Positions 17,888-25,719 of a stretch of 64,000 nucleotides of DNA are shown here, in pieces; position 1 is the first letter of the stretch, and each line of letters opens with the position of its first letter. Position numbers and translations under genes: made by a program. The notes under the pieces are model-generated. The model saw only the letters and a list, made by a program, of their open reading frames with translations. It did no database searches and was not told where the DNA came from. The DNA comes from Rhodobacter sp. SY28-1 (lineage in GTDB: Bacteria; Pseudomonadota; Alphaproteobacteria; Rhodobacterales; Rhodobacteraceae): assembly GCF_005222785.1 (NCBI RefSeq), contig NZ_STGH01000001.1, forward strand, positions 558,001-622,000, written 5' to 3'.

Positions 17888-18729
17888 TTGAACTTCGCTA
17901 CCATGTCCATGATCCCCGGGATCGTGTGCAGTTGCGCCGCATGGGTCGGCTGGAAATACTGCTTCAGACTGCGCTGCGACTGCCCGCCCAAGATGGTGAA
18001 GTAATACATCTCGTACCCCGGCAGCGCGCAGCAGGGGTGATAGCCCTTGTCGATCAGCACGGTGGACCGGTTCATGATGTGATAGGCGTCGCCGGGCTCG
18101 TTATCCACCCGCTGCAGCATCTGCATCCCAGACCCATAATCGGGCCGGAAGCGGAAGTTGTAGCACTCGTCATGCCGCGTCTCGTCCGGCAGGCGGTCGG
18201 TATCATGCTTGTGCGACGGAAAGCCGGACCAGCCTCCCGCGCCCACCGTGAACAGCTCGCTGACAAGCAGCCGCCCGACCCGGTCGTGATACTTGGTCCC
18301 CAGGATATGCTTGATCTTCCGGTGCGTCTTCGTGTCGTCCGACCCGTACTGCACCACATCCAGATCGCCCGACCTGACCGCAAACGGGCTCAGCGCCTCG
18401 CCATACTGCGCACCTGCAATGAAGCACTCCGTATCGGTCCGCGCCGTGATCCGCGTGCCCGTGCCCGAGGGCACATAGACCCCCTCCGGCTCGCCATCCC
18501 AGACATCAACGCCCCGGTTGCCGATATCCGCAAAGACCTCGCCCGAGACCTCTACCGTCACCGTCCCCGTCGCCGGGACCACGCAGGTCTCATAGCCGGG
18601 CGTCTGGTAATCGAAATGCTCACCCGCCTTCAGCCGCACGATGTTGAAGTAGACCAGCGGCACCAGCGGGTCGGCCATGTCGACGATCGCCCGGTTCCGG
18701 TTGTCATGCGGAGGAATGTGCATCTTCAA
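17884..18729 (-). CDS. iolB: 5-deoxy-glucuronate isomerase
   Basis: A 281-residue bicupin of the IolB/KduI type. It converts 5-deoxy-glucuronate to 2-deoxy-5-ketogluconate in inositol breakdown. SGFPSHKHDTDRLPDET near residue 168 carries the metal-binding His pair, and DKGYHPCCALPGYEMYY near 230 matches the family's C-terminal cupin. ATGA overlaps couple it to iolC upstream and the aldolase downstream. The substrate-forming hydrolase IolD is not in the window. Confidence 0.85.
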   Translation of the reverse strand: MKMHIPPHDNRNRAIVDMADPLVPLVYFNIVRLKAGEHFDYQTPGYETCVVPATGTVTVEVSGEVFADIGNRGVDVWDGEPEGVYVPSGTGTRITARTDTECFIAGAQYGEALSPFAVRSGDLDVVQYGSDDTKTHRKIKHILGTKYHDRVGRLLVSELFTVGAGGWSGFPSHKHDTDRLPDETRHDECYNFRFRPDYGSGMQMLQRVDNEPGDAYHIMNRSTVLIDKGYHPCCALPGYEMYYFTILGGQSQRSLKQYFQPTHAAQLHTIPGIMDMVAKFK

Positions 18730-19712
18730 GTCCCTTCGGGGATGGGGCCGGGATGAGCGGCCATGAATTCATCAAGCTTGGGTCCCGTCGGCATCGCCGG
18801 CGCACAGCCGACCCGCGCCACGACCATCGCCGCAGCCGCCGACCCGCGCAGCACCGCGTCCCGCACCGGCAGCCCCGCCGCCAGCCCGGCCAGGAAAGCC
18901 CCCAGGAAACTGTCTCCCGCCCCGGTCGGCTTCAGGGCCTTTGTCAGATAGATCCCCGTGGCGTACTCACCGTCCGGCGTGATCGTAACCGCGCCCTTCT
19001 CGCCCATCTTGTAGACGACGATCTGCGCCCCCTGCCTGACAATATCCCGCGCGACAGCATGCCCGTGTTCGGGATTCCCGGCCAGAACGCCGAACTCCAC
19101 GTCGTTGCCAACCACGACATCGCACAGCGCAGCCGCCCGGGCATAGACCTGGGCCGCGAAACTCTCCGATGGCCAGGAATAGGGCCGGTAATCCAGATCC
19201 AGGATCAACGGCAGCCCCGCCTCCCGCGCCAGGTCAAAGGCCCGGAAACAGGCCGTCCGCGACGGCTCGGCCGCCAGGGCTGTACCCGTGGTGACCAAGG
19301 CAGAAAACCCGGCGTAATCCACGGCTTCGACATCGGCTTCCGTCATCGCGAAATCGGCGGCCCCGTTGCGATAGATCACCGACTGGCAGTTCTCAGCCCT
19401 TGTCTCCACCACCGCCAGCGAATTGCGCGCCTCGCCGCCCACGACCCGAACATGCCGCCGGTCCACCCCATAGGCGTCCAGCTGCGCCAGGCAGAACCGG
19501 CCCACCGCATCGTCCGACACCCGCGTCAGCAGTGCCGCCTTGCACCCCAGACGCACCAAGGCCACCGCGATATTGGCCGAGGACCCGCCCAGATGCGCCG
19601 CGAACCGCGTTGCCTCCTCAACCCGGGTTCCGGGAGGGTCGGCGTACAGGTCCATCCCGGCGCGACCAAGCACCAGAAAATTCCGATCCCGCAGCCGCGC
19701 AAGCTCTGCCAT
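18726..19712 (-). CDS. iolC: 5-dehydro-2-deoxygluconokinase (PfkB family)
   Basis: A 328-residue PfkB-family sugar kinase. The N-terminal GRAGMDLYADPPGT and GGSSANIAVALVRLG motifs and the C-terminal KPTGAGDSFLGAFLAGL signature with the catalytic Asp are present. The GRAGMDLY pattern is typical of IolC, which phosphorylates 2-deoxy-5-keto-gluconate at O6. I chose the start at 19712 (MAELARLRDRNFLVLGRAG) because upstream in-frame sequence is promoter DNA. It heads the iolC-iolB-iolJ operon, divergent from a Gfo/Idh gene. Confidence 0.9.
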   Translation of the reverse strand: MAELARLRDRNFLVLGRAGMDLYADPPGTRVEEATRFAAHLGGSSANIAVALVRLGCKAALLTRVSDDAVGRFCLAQLDAYGVDRRHVRVVGGEARNSLAVVETRAENCQSVIYRNGAADFAMTEADVEAVDYAGFSALVTTGTALAAEPSRTACFRAFDLAREAGLPLILDLDYRPYSWPSESFAAQVYARAAALCDVVVGNDVEFGVLAGNPEHGHAVARDIVRQGAQIVVYKMGEKGAVTITPDGEYATGIYLTKALKPTGAGDSFLGAFLAGLAAGLPVRDAVLRGSAAAAMVVARVGCAPAMPTGPKLDEFMAAHPGPIPEGT

Positions 19713-19788
19713 TCTGTCCCCACCCACGGCGCGTGGCAAAGCCCCCAAAGCGGGGACTTGCGCACCTTCGGAAGTCAGGATACAGATT

Positions 19789-19804
19789 TTGCAACCGGTT
19801 GCAA
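19789..19804. promoter_or_regulatory. 16-base perfect palindrome, LacI-type operator of the iol promoters
   Basis: TTGCAACCGGTTGCAA is a perfect 16-base palindrome with a central CG. It lies 26 bases before the plus-strand dehydrogenase start and 76 bases before iolC, in the divergent promoter. The LacI regulator at 23064-24053 is the obvious candidate protein. That pairing is inferred from location. Confidence 0.75.
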
Positions 19805-19830
19805 TACATGCCTCGGGGAGGGGGCTGGCG

Positions 19831-20946
19831 ATGGCAGAGATCGGGATCGGGCTGGTTGGTGGCGGCTATATGGGCAAGGCGCATGCCGTGGCCCTGTCCG
19901 CCGTTGGCGCGGTCTTCGACACCCCCCTGCGTCCCCGGCTGGAGGTCATCGCCGCGACCAGCGCCGACAGCGCCGAACGCTACCGCAAGGCCTATGGCTT
20001 TGCCCGGGGCACGGCGGACTGGCGCGATCTGGTCGCAGACCCCAAGGTGCAGGCCGTCGTCATCGCCTCGCCGCAATCCACCCACCGCGCGATCGCCGAG
20101 GCCGCCTTCGCCGCCGGCAAACCCGTCTTCTGCGAAAAGCCGCTTGGGGCCTCGCTGGAAGACGCCAAGGCCATGGTCGCGGCGGCTGAGGCCTCCGGCC
20201 TGCCGAACATGATCGGCTTCAACTACGTCCGCGCCCCCGCAACCCAGTTCGTCCGCCAGCTTTTGGCAGAAGGCGCCATCGGCGACGTCACCTGGTTCCG
20301 CGGCGAACATACCGAGGATTTCCTCGCCGACCCCGACCTTCCCTCCACCTGGCGCACCAGGGACCGGGCGAACGGCTGCATGGGCGACCTCGCCCCGCAT
20401 CCGATCAACTGCATGCTGGCGCTTATGGGGCCGGTCGCGGAACTGAGTGCCCGGATCGAGACCGTCCACGCCACTCGCCCCGGCCCCACCGGACCCGAGG
20501 CGGTGACCAACGACGACCACGCCCAGCTGATGCTGCGCTTTGCCTCTGGCGTGATGGGCCACCTCTATATCAGCCGCACGGCGACGGGCCGGAAGATGGG
20601 CTATGCTTATGAAATCCACGGCACCAAGGGCGGCATCCGCTTTGACCAGGAAGACCAGAACTCCGTCTGGCTCTACCGGGCCAAGGGGCCAGAGGCGACG
20701 CGCGGCTACACCCGCATCCTGACCGGCCCGGCGCACCCCGATTTCCTGCCCTTCTGCCAGGGCCCCGGCCACGGCACCGGCTATCAGGACCAGATCATCA
20801 TCGAGGCCAAGGATTTCCTGACCGCGATTCACACCGGCCAACCCGTCTGGCCCACCTTCCGCGACGGGCTTGCCGTCTGGCAACTGGTCGAGACCGCCTT
20901 CCAGTCATCCGACAGCCGCCAATGGCTCGCCGTTCCCCCCACATGA
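19831..20946 (+). CDS. Gfo/Idh/MocA family sugar dehydrogenase, levoglucosan-dehydrogenase-like
   Basis: A 371-residue NAD(P)-dependent oxidoreductase. The Rossmann motif GLVGGGYMGKAHA is at residues 7-19, CEKPLG with the catalytic Lys lies near 102, and a DLAPHPINCML stretch carries the active-site Asp/His near 190. The overall motif pattern (GGGYMGKAHA, FNYVRAPA, EIHGTKGGIRF, TGPAHP) resembles levoglucosan dehydrogenase as I remember it, more than classical IolG. It follows a GGGGAGGGGG ribosome binding site. It may oxidise an inositol, an anhydrosugar or a glycoside at C3; the context cannot decide. Confidence 0.85.
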   Translation: MAEIGIGLVGGGYMGKAHAVALSAVGAVFDTPLRPRLEVIAATSADSAERYRKAYGFARGTADWRDLVADPKVQAVVIASPQSTHRAIAEAAFAAGKPVFCEKPLGASLEDAKAMVAAAEASGLPNMIGFNYVRAPATQFVRQLLAEGAIGDVTWFRGEHTEDFLADPDLPSTWRTRDRANGCMGDLAPHPINCMLALMGPVAELSARIETVHATRPGPTGPEAVTNDDHAQLMLRFASGVMGHLYISRTATGRKMGYAYEIHGTKGGIRFDQEDQNSVWLYRAKGPEATRGYTRILTGPAHPDFLPFCQGPGHGTGYQDQIIIEAKDFLTAIHTGQPVWPTFRDGLAVWQLVETAFQSSDSRQWLAVPPT

Positions 20947-20953
20947 GGACCCA

Positions 20954-21844
20954 ATGACCATCCGCATCGGCAATGCGCCCTGTTCCTGGGGCGTCGAATT
21001 CGCAGGCGACCCGCGCAATCCGCCCTGGCGGCAGGTCCTGAAGGACTGCGCCGATGCGGGCTATACGGGGATCGAGCTTGGCCCCATCGGCTACATGCCC
21101 GAAGACCCCGCGATCCTGTTCGACGCGCTGGAGGAGAACGGCCTCGACCTGATCGGCGGCGTCGTCTTCCGCCCCTTCCACGACCCCGCCGCCTGGGACG
21201 ATGTCCGCGACGCCGCCTGGCGCACCTGCCGCGCGCTGACCGCCCACGGCGCGCAGCACCTGGTCCTGATTGACAGCATCTCCCCCCGCCGCGCGCCCAC
21301 CGCGGGCCGGGCCGGTGCCGCCGAACAGATGGACCACGCCGAATGGGCCGCCTTCCGCGACCGCATCGCCACCATCGCGCGGCTTGGGACCGAGGAATTC
21401 GGCCTGACCGTCGGCATCCACGCCCATGCCGCCGGTTTCATCGACTTTGAACCGGAACTCGAACGCCTGCTGGACGAGGTCGACGAGAAGATCCTGAAGA
21501 TCTGCTTCGACACCGGCCACCACTCCTATGCCGGTTTCGACCCCGTGGCCTTCATGCGCCGCCACATCGACCGCATCTCCTACATGCACTTCAAGGACAT
21601 CGACCCGAAGGTGAAAGCCGACGTCATCGCCAAAAGCACCGGCTTCTACGACGCCTGCGGCCAGGGCATTTTCTGCAACCTCGGCACCGGAGACGTCGAC
21701 TTTCCGTCCGTCCGCCAGATCCTCCTTGACGCCGGATATCAAGGCTGGTGCACCGTCGAACAGGATTGTGACCCGACGCTGGACGTCAGCCCAATCGACG
21801 ACGCGCGCAAGAACCGCGAATACCTGAAATCCATCGGCTTCTGA
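20954..21844 (+). CDS. iolE: IolE-like TIM-barrel dehydratase/isomerase
   Basis: A 296-residue AP-endonuclease-2-fold TIM-barrel protein. IGNAPCSWGVEF is at the N terminus. CFDTGHHSYAGFDP (metal site) lies near residue 178, and YMHFKDI and CTVEQDCDP near 205 and 265. Such proteins act as inosose dehydratases or isomerases, or in the hydration/elimination steps of 3-keto-sugar pathways. The start at 20954 lies 7 bases after the previous stop. Its place between two Gfo/Idh dehydrogenases fits both inositol catabolism and a keto-sugar eliminase pathway, so the iolE name is tentative. Confidence 0.7.
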   Translation: MTIRIGNAPCSWGVEFAGDPRNPPWRQVLKDCADAGYTGIELGPIGYMPEDPAILFDALEENGLDLIGGVVFRPFHDPAAWDDVRDAAWRTCRALTAHGAQHLVLIDSISPRRAPTAGRAGAAEQMDHAEWAAFRDRIATIARLGTEEFGLTVGIHAHAAGFIDFEPELERLLDEVDEKILKICFDTGHHSYAGFDPVAFMRRHIDRISYMHFKDIDPKVKADVIAKSTGFYDACGQGIFCNLGTGDVDFPSVRQILLDAGYQGWCTVEQDCDPTLDVSPIDDARKNREYLKSIGF

Positions 21845-21852
21845 GGCTCATC

Positions 21853-22986
21853 ATGGCAAAACTGAACTGGGGCATGATCGGTGGCGGCGACGGCAGCCAG
21901 ATCGGCCCGGCCCACCGGCTCGGTGCCCTTGCCGACGGCCATTTCAACCTGGTCGCCGGGGCCTTCGACCACCGCCCCCGCGAAGGGCGAGAGTTTGCCA
22001 TGCGCATGGGCGTCGCCACTGACCGCGCCTATGGCGACTGGAAGGAAATGCTGGAAGGCGAACGCAAGCGCGCCGACCGCATCGACCTTGTCACCGTCGC
22101 CACCCCGAACTCCACCCATTACGAGATCACCCGCGCGTTTCTGGAGGCCGGGTTCCACGTCTTGTGCGAAAAGCCGATGACCATGACGGTCGAGGAAGGC
22201 GAGGACATCACCCGAATCGCCGAACGCACCGGCCGGATCTGCGCGGTCAACTACTGCTATTCCGCCTATCCGATGATCCGCCAGGCCCGCGCCATGGTCC
22301 GCAATGGCGACATCGGCAAGGTGCGCCTCGTCGTCACCAACTTCAGCCACGGCCACCACGGCGACGCCACCGACGCGAACAACCCCCGCGTCCGCTGGCG
22401 CTATGACCCGGCGATGGCCGGCGTCTCGGGCCAGTTCGCCGACTGCGGCATCCATGCCCTGCACATGGCCAGCTTCATTTGCGATGACGAGGTCGAAAAA
22501 CTCTCCGCCGACTTCGCCTCAACTATCCCATCGCGCGAACTGGAAGACGACGCCATGGTCAACTTCCGCCTGTCCAAGGGCACCGTGGGTCGCCTCTGGA
22601 CCTCCTCGGTCGCCATCGGCAGGCAGCACGGGTTCGACATCCAGGTCTTTGGCGAAACCGGTGGCCTGCGCTGGCACTCTGAACAGCCGAACCAGCTGAT
22701 CTACACCCCCGTTGGCGGCCGCACCCAGATCATGGAAAAAGGCGAAGGCGGGCTTTACGACGACGCTAGGCGCCTTTCCCGCGTCGCCATCGCCCACCCG
22801 GAGGGTTTTCCCATGGCCGTCGCCAACATCTACTGCGACCTCGCCGACGCGATAAGGGGAGAGACCCGCGACGGCCTGCCCCTTGCCGCCGCCGGGGTCC
22901 GCTCCATGGCCGCCGTCCATGCCGCCGTCGCTTCGGCCAAGGCAGGCGGCACCTGGGTCGACGCCCGCCCGCCCATGTTCCGCTGA
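21853..22986 (+). CDS. second Gfo/Idh/MocA family dehydrogenase
   Basis: A 377-residue NAD(P)-dependent oxidoreductase. The Rossmann motif is MIGGGDGSQIGPAHR at about 8-22, CEKPMTM carries the catalytic Lys near 106, and FADCGIHALHMASF the active-site Asp and His near 200. It starts 8 bases after the TIM-barrel gene. The GGGDGSQIGPAHR type differs from the first dehydrogenase, so the two probably act at different steps, for example an oxidation and a final reduction. It ends at a hairpin repeat between converging genes. Confidence 0.85.
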   Translation: MAKLNWGMIGGGDGSQIGPAHRLGALADGHFNLVAGAFDHRPREGREFAMRMGVATDRAYGDWKEMLEGERKRADRIDLVTVATPNSTHYEITRAFLEAGFHVLCEKPMTMTVEEGEDITRIAERTGRICAVNYCYSAYPMIRQARAMVRNGDIGKVRLVVTNFSHGHHGDATDANNPRVRWRYDPAMAGVSGQFADCGIHALHMASFICDDEVEKLSADFASTIPSRELEDDAMVNFRLSKGTVGRLWTSSVAIGRQHGFDIQVFGETGGLRWHSEQPNQLIYTPVGGRTQIMEKGEGGLYDDARRLSRVAIAHPEGFPMAVANIYCDLADAIRGETRDGLPLAAAGVRSMAAVHAAVASAKAGGTWVDARPPMFR

Positions 22987-22991
22987 GCCAC

Positions 22992-23055
22992 CTCCTCGCT
23001 CGACTTCGTCTCCTCCTCGGCAACCTCAGCGAGGAGTGACGAAGTCCACGACGAG
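22992..23055. repeat. REP-like inverted repeat between converging genes
   Basis: Two arms containing GACTTCGTC and GACGAAGTC, embedded in CTCCTCG/CGAGGAG runs, form a long imperfect hairpin. A nearly identical element in the opposite orientation lies at 37433-37498, again between converging genes. GCTCGTCGT and ACTTCGTCACTCCTCGC are shared with one mismatch between them. It probably acts as a bidirectional terminator and is a dispersed repeat. Confidence 0.65.
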
Positions 23056-23063
23056 CGGACCCT

Positions 23064-24053
23064 CTACCGCAACGTCCCCCGCTCAACCACCTCGCAGGGA
23101 AACAGCCGCACCTCCGGCTCGCGGTCAGGCGTCCCGATTGTCGCCACCACCATCTCGATGGCTGCCGCGATGATCTCTGCCACCGGCTGGCGGATCGTCG
23201 TCAACGCGATCAGCTGCCAGCGCGCCATTTCCATGTCGTTCAGCCCGATCAGCCCGACATCCCCCGGCACCGACAGCCCCGCCCCGCGGATCGCGCTCAG
23301 CGCGCCCACCGCCAGCAGGTCATCACCGCAGAAATACGCTTCGGCCAACCCGTCCGCCAACAGGCGCTGCATCCGCTCCCGACCGGCGTCAAAGGTATAG
23401 TCGGCGGCATAGCTTACGGTGACGGCGATGTCCGGATGTTCCGCAAGCTTGCCCAGAAACCCTGCGGCCCGGTCCTGCGTCGACGTCGCTCCTCTCGGCC
23501 CGCCCAGAAACCCCACGCGCGCATAGCCCCGCGCGATCAGTTCCTCAGCCGCCATCCGCCCGCAGGCCACATTGTCGATCCCCACCACGGGCACATCCGG
23601 CGCGGCCGAGGCGCGGCCAAACGCATGCACCACCGGCAACCCGGCCGCCTTGAAGCTTTCCGCAAAGCTTGCCGGCAGGGTGGACGAGGCGACGATCACC
23701 CCATCCACCGAATATTGCCGCAGCATCCGCACTGTGGCCGCCGGGTCGGTCGCATCGGTCAGGTTCACCATCAGCGGCCGCAGACCCCGGTCCTGCAGCC
23801 CGCGGGTGAACAGGTCGAACACCTCCAGGATCAGCGGGTTATGGAAGTTGTTGACGACCAGCCCGATCAGCTTGGTCCGCCCCGTCGTCAGGCTGGATGC
23901 CAGCGCGTTCGGCGCATAGCCCAGGTCCGCCGCCGCCTGTTCCACCTTGGCCCGGGTCTTCGCAGACACCGAGGCACCATCCGTGAACGTGCGCGACACC
24001 GCCGACCGCGACACCCCGGCCCGTTCCGCCACCTCTTTCAGCGTCACTGCCAT
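23064..24053 (-). CDS. LacI family regulator of the iol-like operons
   Basis: A 329-residue LacI-type regulator. The helix-turn-helix LKEVAERAGVSRSAVSRTFTDG is at residues 4-25, a hinge with NALASSLTTGRTKLIGLV lies near 50, and a periplasmic-binding-like domain follows. It converges with the plus-strand dehydrogenase operon. The 16-base palindrome at 19789-19804 is its most likely operator. The effector is unknown, perhaps an inositol or keto-sugar intermediate. Confidence 0.9.
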   Translation of the reverse strand: MAVTLKEVAERAGVSRSAVSRTFTDGASVSAKTRAKVEQAAADLGYAPNALASSLTTGRTKLIGLVVNNFHNPLILEVFDLFTRGLQDRGLRPLMVNLTDATDPAATVRMLRQYSVDGVIVASSTLPASFAESFKAAGLPVVHAFGRASAAPDVPVVGIDNVACGRMAAEELIARGYARVGFLGGPRGATSTQDRAAGFLGKLAEHPDIAVTVSYAADYTFDAGRERMQRLLADGLAEAYFCGDDLLAVGALSAIRGAGLSVPGDVGLIGLNDMEMARWQLIALTTIRQPVAEIIAAAIEMVVATIGTPDREPEVRLFPCEVVERGTLR

Positions 24054-24426
24054 CGTCCGACCTTCGCCCCTGCCAGTGCACTATACACGAGGCAGGCCGT
24101 TGGGAAAACTCTCACCACCCATGCCCTGCCGCAGCCCGGTTCAGGCCCGGCGTTTGCCCATGCAGGACGGACTGCCATGACGGCCAGAACCCTCCCCAAG
24201 GCCCGGTGCTGACTGCCCAAGCCTTGTCAGACCGTCCTGATCGCGGCAGTCCCGCATCCCGACGCGGCACCTGCACTTTGGGAGGTCGCCTGGGGTACGA
24301 CCCCGGAAACTCTGTTACGTCCGGACGGGAGCCCTCAAAGCCTCCGAACCGATTTCTCCGAAGAAATCGGCGCTTTGCACCAGCCGAACGCCCGGATATG
24401 ACGACGCGGCAGCACGGGGACGACGC
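24054..24426. other. intergenic region before lysA, holding an inverted composite repeat
   Basis: These 373 bases contain no convincing gene. At 24332-24369 a GAGCC...CTCC segment is followed by a CGATTTCT/AGAAATCG hairpin (24350-24369), a diverged inverted copy of the element after gnd at 12228-12269. The 8-base palindrome AGTGCACT lies just upstream of the LacI start. The lysA promoter must lie here, but I cannot pick out clear -35 and -10 boxes. This is the right-hand edge of the catabolic island. Confidence 0.5.
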
Positions 24427-25692
24427 ATGGACCATTTCCTCTACAAGAACGGCACCCTTCATGCCGAGGACGTCGCCATCCCCGACATCGCGGCCGAGGT
24501 CGGCACTCCGTTCTACGTCTATTCCACCGCCACCCTGACCCGGCACTACCGCCTGTTCACCGAGGCGCTCAGCCCGCTGCCCCACCTCGTCTGCTTCGCG
24601 ATCAAGTCGCTGTCGAACGTCGCCGTCCTGAAGACGCTGGGCAACCTCGGCGCAGGGATGGATGTGGTTTCGGGCGGCGAATACCTGCGCGCCAAGGCCG
24701 CGGGCGTCCCCGGTGACCGCATCGTCTTTTCCGGCGTCGGCAAGACGCGCGAGGAAATGCGTCTGGCCCTGACCGGAGGCATCCGGCAGTTCAACGTGGA
24801 ATCGGAACCCGAAATGCGGGCCTTGTCCGAAGTTGCGATGTCTTTGGGCGTCACTGCTCCAATCACCATCCGCGTCAACCCCGACGTGGATGCCCGGACG
24901 CACGAAAAGATCGCGACCGGCAAGAAGGAAAACAAGTTCGGCATCCCGATCGCCCGCGCCTCCGAAGTCTACGCCGAGGCCGCCCGCCTCCCCGGCCTGC
25001 AGGTTATCGGCATCGACGTCCATATCGGCTCCCAGCTGACCGAACTGGAACCCTTCGAACAGGCCTACCTCAAGGTCGCCGACCTCACCCGCCGCCTGCG
25101 TTCGGAAGGCCACACGATCACAAGACTCGACCTCGGCGGCGGTCTCGGCATCCCCTACCAGCGCTCGAACGAGGCCCCGCCGCTTCCCACCGACTACGGC
25201 GCCCTCATCAAGCGCACCGTGGGTGACCTTGGCTGCGAGATCGAAATCGAACCCGGCCGCCTGATCTCTGGCAACGCGGGACTGCTGGTGGCCAGCGTCA
25301 TCTACGTCAAGAACGGCGAGGGCCGTGACTTCCTGATCCTCGACGCCGCGATGAATGACCTCGTCCGCCCCTCGATGTACGGCGCGCACCACGACATCGT
25401 CCCCGTCGCCGAGCCCCCCGTCGCCAGCCCAACGCAGGAATTCGACGTCGTCGGCCCGGTCTGCGAAACCGGCGACACGTTCGCCAAGGGCCGCGACCTG
25501 CCTCTCGTCGCCGAGGGCGACCTCGTCGCCTTCCGCAGCGCCGGGGCCTACGGGGCCGTCATGGCATCGGAATACAATACTCGCCCCCTGATCCCCGAGG
25601 TGCTAGTCAACGGGGATCACTTCGCTGTCATCCGGGCGCGTCCAAGCTTTGACGAAATCCTCAACCGCGATACCATCCCCCCATGGCTGTGA
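24427..25692 (+). CDS. lysA: diaminopimelate decarboxylase
   Basis: A 421-residue PLP enzyme of fold type III that makes L-lysine from meso-diaminopimelate. The PLP lysine is Lys60 in CFAIKSLSN. KFGIP near residue 175, HIGSQ near 200, GGGLGIPY near 237, EPGR near 277 and the active-site CETGD near 345 are all present. It starts with the typical FLYKNGTLHAEDV N terminus. In many alphaproteobacteria it directly follows argH and a small lipoprotein. Here it is followed in the usual way by a TIGR02302 gene. Confidence 0.97.
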   Translation: MDHFLYKNGTLHAEDVAIPDIAAEVGTPFYVYSTATLTRHYRLFTEALSPLPHLVCFAIKSLSNVAVLKTLGNLGAGMDVVSGGEYLRAKAAGVPGDRIVFSGVGKTREEMRLALTGGIRQFNVESEPEMRALSEVAMSLGVTAPITIRVNPDVDARTHEKIATGKKENKFGIPIARASEVYAEAARLPGLQVIGIDVHIGSQLTELEPFEQAYLKVADLTRRLRSEGHTITRLDLGGGLGIPYQRSNEAPPLPTDYGALIKRTVGDLGCEIEIEPGRLISGNAGLLVASVIYVKNGEGRDFLILDAAMNDLVRPSMYGAHHDIVPVAEPPVASPTQEFDVVGPVCETGDTFAKGRDLPLVAEGDLVAFRSAGAYGAVMASEYNTRPLIPEVLVNGDHFAVIRARPSFDEILNRDTIPPWL

Positions 25693-25719
25693 CACTCCGT
25701 CCGGTCGCAGGCAGGTGAG

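Noticed and set aside
4294-24053. Three LacI genes as evidence of recent tandem duplication
   Set aside because: Their helix-turn-helix and hinge sequences differ clearly, so they look like separate LacI subfamilies brought in with their own modules.
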